From positions 17,666 to 81,665 of the forward strand of contig NZ_JAFUSK010000022.1 in the NCBI RefSeq assembly GCF_017471675.1: 64,000 nt of DNA, given 5' to 3'. Each line of letters starts with the position of its first letter. The stretch's first letter is position 1. Below the pieces are notes generated by a model. It made no database searches, had not been told where the DNA came from, and saw only the letters and a program-made list of their open reading frames with translations. Source of the DNA: Pseudobutyrivibrio sp. (GTDB lineage: Bacteria > Bacillota > Clostridia > Lachnospirales > Lachnospiraceae). The position numbers and the translations under genes are program-made. Positions 9,384 through 16,707 of the stretch are shown piece by piece.

Positions 9384-9839
9384 ATGGCTAAACAAGAAAT
9401 TGAAGTTGCTGGTGCACCAAAACAGGTTACCATTACCCCTTTTGAGCATCACACAAAATATCATGAAACAGATTTGCAGGGTGTTATTCACACATCTAAT
9501 TATCTTAATTGGATAGAAGATGCCCGAATGAATTTGATGGAGCAGATGGGTCTTTCATTTAAACAGATGTTAGACATGGAGATTAGTTCTCCAATGATTT
9601 CCCACTCCATAGAATACAGAAGTGAAGTTAAATTTGACGAAACTGTTGTTGTAGAAACAAAGCTTTTGTCCTATGATGGGCATGAAATGGAGGTTGCCTA
9701 TCGTATTTACGATAAAGCTACTGGAGAAGACAGGGCTATTGCCAAAACCAGCCATTGCTTTGTAGATAGAAGTGGTATACCGATTTCTATGAAGCGCGCT
9801 TATCCGGAGCTGGATACGAAGTTCTTTGAATTTAAATAA
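9384..9839 (+). CDS. Acyl-CoA thioesterase, 4HBT/YbgC-like hot-dog fold
   Basis: A 151-residue hot-dog protein that would hydrolyse an acyl-CoA thioester in the cytoplasm. The family signature is visible as YHETDLQGVIHTSNYLNWIE (the Asp equivalent of the YbgC/4HBT active site followed by the H-x-x-x-Y/N segment). An AGGAGGTG site precedes the start at 9384. It is monocistronic and followed by a palindromic repeat with terminator character. Substrate unknown. Confidence 0.85.
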   Translation: MAKQEIEVAGAPKQVTITPFEHHTKYHETDLQGVIHTSNYLNWIEDARMNLMEQMGLSFKQMLDMEISSPMISHSIEYRSEVKFDETVVVETKLLSYDGHEMEVAYRIYDKATGEDRAIAKTSHCFVDRSGIPISMKRAYPELDTKFFEFK

Positions 9840-9843
9840 AAAA

Positions 9844-9916
9844 TCGGATGAGGTGCTTTTTATACACACCTCATCCGGCCCTTGGCCACCTTCCCCTCAA
9901 GGGGAAGGCTTTTTTA
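9844..9916. repeat. Palindromic repeat, family B (CTCATCC/CCTTCCCC type), copy 1
   Basis: Contains ggatgaggtg...cacctcatcc as one stem and ccttcccctc/aaggggaagg as a second stem ending in a T-run (gcttttttat). The same modules recur at 24908-25019, 25737-25787, 36771-36829, 43197-43307 and 53344-53512. Here it separates convergent genes and probably terminates the thioesterase transcript. Confidence 0.8.
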
Positions 9917-10153
9917 TTGTTTCGCTCCTATTTCCATTAACAGGTTGATAAGCTCGATGTCCGATTCCTGAACACGAAGGTTTGTTTCAATCTTCTCTCC
10001 TTTAGGATCTGTAATAGCAATCTCGATAACTGAACCCGGTGTCATTGCCTTTCCCCTAGCTGCATTAAAAAATGGTAAAAGCTTAGGGTGATTTGAATTA
10101 AATTTTGCTGCTGCACTTCTTACTCTTAATAAGTCTGCTGGATTAAATGCCAT
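9914..10153 (-). CDS. Conserved small protein of unknown function
   Basis: A 79-residue soluble protein beginning MAFNPADLLRVRSAAAKFN and containing MTPGSVIEIAITDPKGEKIE, then a helical C-terminus. I do not recognise a family. The ATG is preceded by a GGAG-containing site and lies 15 bp downstream of the hybrid histidine kinase gene, so the two are probably cotranscribed. Its stop lies inside the edge of a family B repeat. Confidence 0.65.
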   Translation of the reverse strand: MAFNPADLLRVRSAAAKFNSNHPKLLPFFNAARGKAMTPGSVIEIAITDPKGEKIETNLRVQESDIELINLLMEIGAKQ

Positions 10154-10168
10154 AATTCTATTCTCCTA

Positions 10169-12505
10169 CTACAATATATATTTACGCAGTAGCTTACGAA
10201 GCTCCTCTTCCTTAATTGGCTTTTCAATATAATCATCAAAGCCTAAGCGCTCATACTCTTCCTTGGCGCCAACTACTGCATTAGCCGTTTGCATGATAAG
10301 AGGTGTATCTTTATTAGGATTCTCGTCTAAGGAATCTAATATGTTCTTAAGCTCTATACCATCCATACCTGGCATTAAATGATCAATAAATATCATATCA
10401 TATTTTGTACTTTTTATCTTCTCTATTGCTTCTGCTCCACTAATGGCAGTTTCTACAGCCACATCTGTATTGTTAAGCAAAACTGAAAATACTCTAAGAT
10501 TAATAGCAACATCATCTACTACAAGAATCTTGCCTAATATATCAAAGGTTTCGTGTCTGTCAGCCACACGTCTATCTCCGTTTGGTCCCATAGAGAATAT
10601 GCCACATGGTTCAATAGAGCGTATTTCCTGAGGAAGTACAACTGTAAATGTGGTGCCCTTGCCCACTTCTGATTCAACAGATATAGAGCCATCCATCAAA
10701 TCTATCAGCTGCTTTGTGATAGTAAGGCCTAATCCGGTTCCTTCTATCTTTTTGTGTTGGAACTCTCCTACTCTTCTAAATGAATCAAAAAGATATGGGA
10801 TATTTTCTTTCTCAACACCAATTCCAGTGTCACTAACCTTTACTATTAAAAGAAGACGGCCTTCAAATATTTTGCCATCGATGCCTAGACTAATTCGTCC
10901 CTCTGGTGTATATTTTACAGCGTTTGTAAGAAGATTGGTGATAACCTGAATAATTCTTTCCTTATCACCCCTTAATACAGAAGGAAGCACATCACTCATA
11001 TCTACCTCAAAGGCTAATCTGCTGGCCTTTGCTCTTGGGCGAACCAAAGCATAGCATTCTCTTACCATATCAATCAAATCATAATCTTCTTCCTCAATCT
11101 CTATCTTTCCTGCATTTACTTTTGCAAGGTCTAACACCTCGTTTACTATGCTAAGAAGGTAATTGCCTGCGCCATTAACATCTCTGGCGTAATCTAAGAT
11201 ATTCTCTTCCCTGCTTTCCCTAAGAATCATTTTGTTCATTCCAAGGATTGCGTTGATTGGAGTACGCATTTCGTGAGACATTCTTGTGAGGAATGCTGTG
11301 CTGGCCTCTTGCGCCTGTACTGCGGCGTACATATCTCGTTCCATGCTGCGGACATTACCAAGGGATCTTATATAAGACATTACTATCATAAACAATAAGC
11401 CCAAAAGAATTATCACTCTATCCATAGATGTTGGATGATTGTGATAAGAAACAATCTGTACAACACCTGCAATCATGGCTCCTAATATTCCAATCATTTC
11501 AGGTAATAGCCTCTTGATATAGCCCTGAATAAAATCGCACACACAGGTAACTATAAAAATAACTATAGAAAGAAGTATTCCCATAAAGGCAAATGGTAAA
11601 ACGCCACTTAAATCAATCTTGTTAAAAAACTGAAGTATGATTCCAAGATACCCTACAAATATAGTAAGAACCTCGGTAACCATGTAGAATATGCGGTATC
11701 TCCCCTCCTGCAATCTGTCAAAATACATAGACATAACGAAAGGCAACATAATCAGACTAATATAAGTAATATAGGAAATAAGGGAAAAATTAGGTGCAAT
11801 AAACTGTCTTGTTGTGGATTCTGAAAGTGCCCAAAGTCCTGCACACATTACACCCCATCCAGCAAAGAAAAGAGGCTGGGTCTTATTGTAAGAAAGCTTT
11901 ACTCCCACACCTATTACAAAGGCTATGAAGCCAAGCATTATAAGAAGCCCCGATAAAAACATGGAAAGCTTTTCTCTCTCAAACAAATCCAGTGTGATTC
12001 CAAGCTGAGTACCAATCGTTATCTCATCAAGGACGCCTGAATAATTGTTGTTGCCTACAAATTCGATTCTAAGAAGCTTCCCCTCATCAACCTTTTTAAC
12101 TGGAACAAACATCAATGCCCCTGGGCTATTGTTACCAAATTTGCGGGTATACTTAGTAGAATACTCATATATAAGCTTATCGTTAATATAGGCATATACA
12201 TCCTGCTTTTCAGAATTAAAGGATACATACAATCGGTCAGCAAAAACACCAGTAATCTCCTTTTGAATTACCAGCCTATTACCTGTTGACATTTCGTATT
12301 CTCCAGGAACTGTAATATCCTTATAACTACCATCGGAATCTAACCGCTGCCATCCTTCACTATAGTTTTCTAAAGAAAAATCACTGTACGTGCGTTCATC
12401 AGGCCAGAAATGCTCGCCATATATCATAAGTCCTATGACAAAGACATATAAAACAACACTACAGGTAATTATTATCTGAAAAACAAATCTACTAGTCTTT
12501 TCCAT
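10169..12505 (-). CDS. Hybrid sensor histidine kinase with receiver domain
   Basis: A 778-residue membrane sensor. Order: N-terminal TM helix, extracytoplasmic beta domain (~residues 30-175, 7TMR-DISM-like), seven predicted TM segments (~180-390), HisKA with the H-box FLTRMSHEMRTPINAIL (~His 410), HATPase_c with N-box ITNLLTNAVKYT, G1 VSDTGIGV and G2 GTGLGLTITKQL, and a C-terminal receiver domain (~655-778) with the phospho-Asp in MIFIDHLMPGMDG. No DNA-binding output is fused or adjacent, so it probably signals by phosphorelay to an unlinked partner or through the TPR proteins encoded divergently. The sensed signal is unknown; 7TMR-DISM sensors often bind carbohydrates. Confidence 0.9.
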   Translation of the reverse strand: MEKTSRFVFQIIITCSVVLYVFVIGLMIYGEHFWPDERTYSDFSLENYSEGWQRLDSDGSYKDITVPGEYEMSTGNRLVIQKEITGVFADRLYVSFNSEKQDVYAYINDKLIYEYSTKYTRKFGNNSPGALMFVPVKKVDEGKLLRIEFVGNNNYSGVLDEITIGTQLGITLDLFEREKLSMFLSGLLIMLGFIAFVIGVGVKLSYNKTQPLFFAGWGVMCAGLWALSESTTRQFIAPNFSLISYITYISLIMLPFVMSMYFDRLQEGRYRIFYMVTEVLTIFVGYLGIILQFFNKIDLSGVLPFAFMGILLSIVIFIVTCVCDFIQGYIKRLLPEMIGILGAMIAGVVQIVSYHNHPTSMDRVIILLGLLFMIVMSYIRSLGNVRSMERDMYAAVQAQEASTAFLTRMSHEMRTPINAILGMNKMILRESREENILDYARDVNGAGNYLLSIVNEVLDLAKVNAGKIEIEEEDYDLIDMVRECYALVRPRAKASRLAFEVDMSDVLPSVLRGDKERIIQVITNLLTNAVKYTPEGRISLGIDGKIFEGRLLLIVKVSDTGIGVEKENIPYLFDSFRRVGEFQHKKIEGTGLGLTITKQLIDLMDGSISVESEVGKGTTFTVVLPQEIRSIEPCGIFSMGPNGDRRVADRHETFDILGKILVVDDVAINLRVFSVLLNNTDVAVETAISGAEAIEKIKSTKYDMIFIDHLMPGMDGIELKNILDSLDENPNKDTPLIMQTANAVVGAKEEYERLGFDDYIEKPIKEEELRKLLRKYIL

Positions 12506-12682
12506 TTTAGTCCCTCAATACACATAAAAATTGAAATTCTTAAGATTTATTTTAATCTTTAATCCTATTCAAAACAACAAGTTACGAAAAATGTCACAGA
12601 ATTTTAAACATTATATACACTTTTAAATGATATACTGATTTTAAATGAGCAGATTCTTATTAAAATCTCGTAGGAGGTGACT

Positions 12683-13630
12683 ATGGCCAGTTCAGAACAG
12701 ATTGCAAGAGAATATTATGATAAAGGTATGGAGTTAATCCACTCAACTAATGTGGAGCTTGCTATTGATAATCTAAATATGGCTCTTTCTATTTATGAAG
12801 AATTAGATGATGCTATTTCTTATATTTGGACAATGCGAGGCCTTGCTATTGCATACGGTATTCTAGGATATGACAGTAAGGTGCTGCAAAAATGTCTTAT
12901 TGCGCTTAACTATGCTGATAAAAAAGGAATACAAGGAGCAAAGCATCTATTCTATACAACCATCTGCGATAGATATATGATTCTTGGTGATTATGACAGT
13001 GCCATAAACTACGGTAAAATGGCGCTTCAGGATTTAGAGGATCATGGCACCGATTTTCCTAATGAGCCTCACTCTTATATGGTGGCCTGCATGAATTTAG
13101 CATATTCATATTTGCACATTCGCAGATACCCGGACGCAGAAAACTATCTGAAAAGAGCCAAGGAAATCGCAATGAAAAACGACATGCACCACCACGACCT
13201 TAGTATTTCTGTACTTAGTGCTAATTTACATTTTCATATTGGCGATGAGCAATATGTCTACGACCATATTGATGAATTAGTTACCTTTATTAAGAACTCA
13301 AGGATTACCATTCAGGATTATATTCAGGATTTACGTCTTCTAATTGAAACCTTCTGCGGAATGAAGGAATTCGCTAAAGCTGAAGCTGTTGCCACAAGCC
13401 TTGAATCATCTGCTACCATCTCTAATGATGTACACATGAAGCTTGCTGCTGCTCAGCTTTACATGATGGTGTACAAGCTAAGTGGTGAAACAGAGAAATA
13501 TCATAATTCCTGCGTTAAGTTTGCTGAGGGAACCATTGCCGTAAAAGAAGCAGAGGCTGCAGAACATTTGCTGGAGATGGACACTGCAATCGCATTGTCT
13601 ATTGCCGATACTCCTTTGGATTTATTATAA
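12683..13630 (+). CDS. TPR-repeat protein
   Basis: A 315-residue all-helical cytoplasmic protein with tetratricopeptide-like repeats: YYDKGMELIHSTNVELAIDN, YDSAINYGKMALQDL and YPDAENYLKRAKEIA are successive units. The start at 12683 is preferred over an in-frame GTG at 12677 because TAGGAGGTGACT gives ideal Shine-Dalgarno spacing to this ATG. It is divergent from the hybrid kinase and 25 bp upstream of a membrane-anchored protein gene. Likely a protein-interaction scaffold; relatives occur near GGDEF or kinase genes in this family, but a role here is inference. Confidence 0.75.
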   Translation: MASSEQIAREYYDKGMELIHSTNVELAIDNLNMALSIYEELDDAISYIWTMRGLAIAYGILGYDSKVLQKCLIALNYADKKGIQGAKHLFYTTICDRYMILGDYDSAINYGKMALQDLEDHGTDFPNEPHSYMVACMNLAYSYLHIRRYPDAENYLKRAKEIAMKNDMHHHDLSISVLSANLHFHIGDEQYVYDHIDELVTFIKNSRITIQDYIQDLRLLIETFCGMKEFAKAEAVATSLESSATISNDVHMKLAAAQLYMMVYKLSGETEKYHNSCVKFAEGTIAVKEAEAAEHLLEMDTAIALSIADTPLDLL

Positions 13631-13655
13631 TCTCTGTTATGGAGAGTAATGAATC

Positions 13656-14840
13656 ATGAAGAAAAAATTAGGAATTGCATTAATTATTATTTTTACTGTA
13701 GCTATTTTCATTAAAGCTGAGTTGGATTTCAATCCCTCTGTTCGAGTATTGGCCTCTGTAATTAATTTTTCAGAGTCCACCCTTAAAAGCTCAGATTATC
13801 TGGCTTACAATATTGACCTGAAGGATTTGTTTAGAAATTATACAAATGCAGACATTAGCTACACCGGTAGCGCTTATATTAAAAAGGTTAAAGGCTTCCC
13901 TTATTCTATCAGCGGTAGCATTAAGGGTGAACGTTCTTCAGAACAAAAAAAATTCTCATGTAAAGCTGATTTGGATGTGCTGGTATTAAACGTTGGAAAA
14001 ATGGATGTTTATGCTGAGGATGACACTATATATCTGGTGGCACCTATGCTTGGTAACATATCCTACGGATTTGATACTAATGAGAATCTATTCTTAAAAG
14101 CACCTAATCTTAACAATGATATCAACAGGGAATGGTTCCACAATAATAAAAAGAATATTTTCAATTTCATTCGCAAAATCGATATTAAAAAAACTGATAA
14201 AACTTATACAGACGAAGATGGAACCAAAGCCACTGAGTTTGCCATTACCATCCCTAAGGGCGAAGGCGATTTCATTTGGGAATTGCTTGGTATGGATGCC
14301 CCTGACCATGATATTAAATCCTACATTTATCTGGACAAGTTCAATCACACAAGAAAGCTTGTATTTGACCTTTCTTACAAAAGAAAGGGCGCTTACATTT
14401 CCATCTATGGCAAAAACCTAAGTACCTTAGAGCTTTTCAGCCCTCTTCCAGATAATGAACAGGTTATAGCAACCATAAAAAGAGATGGCAATACAACCTA
14501 CACTAATGCTTACATTAATAATATCACCTATACCACAAATGCTGGTGACAAGTTCACTATAGATTCCGGAGCTCTTTTAAACTATGTTGATGATGGAATT
14601 AAGATGGAATTGACAGATTTGGTGGTGGCCAAGAATAGCACTTCTTTAGCAGAAGGCTATGTAAAGGGCAAAATCAAACAGGTTGATAATATGGGGGATG
14701 TGTTTAAAAATGCAGGTGCCGATTTGTCCCATGTTGATATTATTGATTGGGATGAAATAAAAAATGACACCGCCTCATTTATAGACGATGTCATTTCAAA
14801 AGCTCGTGATAATGTAGATATATTTGATATATTCGACTAA
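13656..14840 (+). CDS. Membrane-anchored extracytoplasmic protein, unknown function
   Basis: A 394-residue protein with an N-terminal TM/signal anchor (KKKLGIALIIIFTVAIFIK) and a long beta-rich extracellular part built of alternating strands (e.g. DISYTGSAYIKKVKGF, YLDKFNHTRKLVFDLSY). No cysteine-rich or catalytic motif is evident. It follows the TPR gene by 25 bp, suggesting cotranscription. Fold resembles large lipoprotein-localisation-type beta sheets only in a general way; I do not assign it. Confidence 0.65.
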   Translation: MKKKLGIALIIIFTVAIFIKAELDFNPSVRVLASVINFSESTLKSSDYLAYNIDLKDLFRNYTNADISYTGSAYIKKVKGFPYSISGSIKGERSSEQKKFSCKADLDVLVLNVGKMDVYAEDDTIYLVAPMLGNISYGFDTNENLFLKAPNLNNDINREWFHNNKKNIFNFIRKIDIKKTDKTYTDEDGTKATEFAITIPKGEGDFIWELLGMDAPDHDIKSYIYLDKFNHTRKLVFDLSYKRKGAYISIYGKNLSTLELFSPLPDNEQVIATIKRDGNTTYTNAYINNITYTTNAGDKFTIDSGALLNYVDDGIKMELTDLVVAKNSTSLAEGYVKGKIKQVDNMGDVFKNAGADLSHVDIIDWDEIKNDTASFIDDVISKARDNVDIFDIFD

Positions 14841-14842
14841 TC

Positions 14843-15286
14843 TTAGCTTTCCTCTGGGAAGCTTCCTAAAATTTTATATAGCAATTCGTATAGCTTAGCC
14901 GATTCATCAGGCGATAGCTGAACGCATTTGCCCATTTTAGCAGGTATTTCACATGCCTGCTTTTTTAATTCCAAACCTTCGTCAGTAAGAGTAATAATAA
15001 GATTTCTCTCATCATCCTTAGAACGGCTTCGTTTAACATATCCCTTCTGCTCTAGCTTTTTAAGTACTGGAGTAAGTGTACCTGAATCAAGGAACAGCTT
15101 ATCACCAAGAGCCTTAACTGTAATCTCCTTCTCCTCCCACACTACCATCATGGTAATGTACTGAGTGTATGTAAGGTCGATTGGATCAAGGTATGGCTTG
15201 TACCTTTTCACTATCTCCTTAGAGCATGCATAAAGTGGAAAGCATAGCTGATTTGAAATTTTCAAGCAATCAAATTTATCGCCCAT
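14843..15286 (-). CDS. ohrR: OhrR-type MarR family peroxide-sensing repressor
   Basis: A 147-residue winged-helix repressor closely matching one-cysteine OhrR: NQLCFPLYACSKEIVKRYKP places the reactive Cys at position 15, and LTYTQYITMMVVWE, DSGTLTPVLKKLEQKGYVKR and DERNLIITLTDEG are typical. In OhrR, oxidation of this Cys by organic hydroperoxide releases DNA. It is the last gene of a thioredoxin/reductase operon, 19 bp after trx, so it is probably autoregulated through the AATTGTA inverted repeats in the operon promoter (16584-16610). There is no ohr peroxiredoxin gene beside it, which is unusual. Confidence 0.85.
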   Translation of the reverse strand: MGDKFDCLKISNQLCFPLYACSKEIVKRYKPYLDPIDLTYTQYITMMVVWEEKEITVKALGDKLFLDSGTLTPVLKKLEQKGYVKRSRSKDDERNLIITLTDEGLELKKQACEIPAKMGKCVQLSPDESAKLYELLYKILGSFPEES

Positions 15287-15305
15287 TGTAATTCACCTCT
15301 ATTAA

Positions 15306-15617
15306 TTATAGATTTTTAGACACAAAATCTGTAAGTGCGTCCTTTGGAACAAAGCCTACGTTCATGTCTACCTTTTCGCCATCCTTTAAGACAACGATAG
15401 CTGGAATATTCATTATACCATATTCTCTAGCTAAATCTGGATTATCATCAGTATCTACGCTATAGAAATTAGCCTTATATGCAAGCTCCTCTGATACTTC
15501 TTCGAGAACTGGAGCAAGCATCTTACATGGGCCACACCATGTAGCATTAAAATCTAAAACTGAAATTCCTGACTTATCAAGTGTCTTAAATTCATCCTGA
15601 TTAATTTTCTTTACCAT
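15306..15617 (-). CDS. trxA: Thioredoxin
   Basis: A 103-residue thioredoxin with WCGPCK active site (Cys28/Cys31), DFNATWCGPCK and the cis-Pro loop NIPAIVVLKDGE. It reduces protein disulfides in the cytoplasm and here would take electrons from the flavoprotein encoded 30 bp upstream. GGAG site before ATG. Operon order is reductase-trx-ohrR. Confidence 0.93.
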   Translation of the reverse strand: MVKKINQDEFKTLDKSGISVLDFNATWCGPCKMLAPVLEEVSEELAYKANFYSVDTDDNPDLAREYGIMNIPAIVVLKDGEKVDMNVGFVPKDALTDFVSKNL

Positions 15618-15647
15618 AGTATATCTCCTTTCAAATTAAATCAACAA

Positions 15648-16520
15648 TTACTCTGTAGCTTTCTTTAGTTCTGTTAAATATGAAACAGCTGAAAGAGCTG
15701 CAACATTTCCCTCTCCTGCTGCCTTGATGTACTGATAAGGTGTACCAGTAATATCACCACAAGCAAACAAGCCCTTGATGTTAGTAGCCATCTGTCTATC
15801 TACTGCTACATGATTGCCATCCATTGTAAGACCAGGTACAAGCTGTGATGGAGCTATCTGCTGTCTAAGAATAAAAATACCATCTGCCTTATATGTATCC
15901 TTATCTGTTTCAAGAGATGCAACACCATCCTTATAATCTATAGATTTAGGCTTAACATCACAGGTTACTTCTATATTACCACCAAGTGAACCTGAATATT
16001 CATACTGAGGTAAATAATAAACCTTATCTGCGCGCTCTGCCAAGAACTCAGCCTCTTCCTCGTCCTCTGCACCATATGCAACGATTATAGCTGTCTTACC
16101 CTTATAAAGCGCTGCATCACATGTAGCACAATAGCTAACGCCACGTCCTAAGAATTCCATCTCGCCTGGGAATGGCTTCATAGTAGTCATTCCTGCTGCT
16201 ACGATAACTGAGCTGGCCTCATAGTCACCACCGTGGCATTGAATAGCAAAATACTTACCCATGGAATAAACAGCATTAACCTTGTCCTCAGTAATCTCTA
16301 CACCCATTGATGTGGCATGGTCAAGAAATGCCTTAGCCATATCCTCACCAGAAACATTAGGAAGCCCCAGGTAGTTCTGAATTGTGTGAGCCTTAGCTAC
16401 CTTATCAGATGAGCCCTTTCCTCCAATAAGTAATACTGATTTATTTCTAACCTTAGCAGTAATAGCTGCCTCTAAGCCTGCTGGACCAGTACCAATAACT
16501 GCAATATCATATCTTTCCAT
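15648..16520 (-). CDS. Thioredoxin reductase-like flavoprotein, possibly pyridine-nucleotide independent
   Basis: A 290-residue low-molecular-weight flavoprotein: FAD-binding GTGPAG (10-15), redox CATC (Cys131/Cys134) in SYCATCDAALYK, and C-terminal GLFACGDITGTPYQYIKAAGEG. The segment that binds NADPH in classical TrxB (GGGDSA and HRR) is replaced by IVAYGAEDEEEAEFLAERA and VYYLPQYEYSG, so the dinucleotide Gly motif and the phosphate-binding Arg pair are absent. That pattern is known from ferredoxin-dependent flavin thioredoxin reductases of clostridia. It probably reduces the adjacent thioredoxin with reduced ferredoxin; donor identity is inference. A strong promoter with an OhrR-like operator lies upstream. 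Confidence 0.85.
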   Translation of the reverse strand: MERYDIAVIGTGPAGLEAAITAKVRNKSVLLIGGKGSSDKVAKAHTIQNYLGLPNVSGEDMAKAFLDHATSMGVEITEDKVNAVYSMGKYFAIQCHGGDYEASSVIVAAGMTTMKPFPGEMEFLGRGVSYCATCDAALYKGKTAIIVAYGAEDEEEAEFLAERADKVYYLPQYEYSGSLGGNIEVTCDVKPKSIDYKDGVASLETDKDTYKADGIFILRQQIAPSQLVPGLTMDGNHVAVDRQMATNIKGLFACGDITGTPYQYIKAAGEGNVAALSAVSYLTELKKATE

Positions 16521-16583
16521 ATTATAACCTCCTTAAAAAAACACTTAGGAAGCCTATTAGATTTAATACAATCTTTTAGGTTG

Positions 16584-16617
16584 ATTAAATTGTACACAAT
16601 CCAATTGTATTTGTCAA
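16584..16617 (-). promoter_or_regulatory. Promoter with OhrR-type operator for the thioredoxin operon
   Basis: Minus strand TTGACA (16617..16612), 17 bases, TACAAT (16594..16589). The spacer and -10 are covered by AATTGTA-type inverted half-sites (plus strand aaattgtacacaatccaattgtat), which resemble the OhrR operator of Bacillus. Binding there would block RNA polymerase; the distal gene of the operon encodes OhrR, giving an autoregulatory loop. Confidence 0.75.
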
Positions 16618-16638
16618 CACGTTTTTTCGAAAAAATTT

Positions 16639-16668
16639 AGGGCTCTAGGATTATTATCCTAAAGCCCT
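16639..16668. terminator. Hairpin terminator between surface-protein gene and thioredoxin operon
   Basis: Stem agggctctagga / tcctaaagccct with a ttatta loop and flanking A/T runs, about 40 bp downstream of the surface-protein stop at 16708 on the minus strand. Confidence 0.7.
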
Positions 16669-16707
16669 GTGTTAAAAGCAAATATTACAATTAAAGTAAA
16701 GGTAAAA

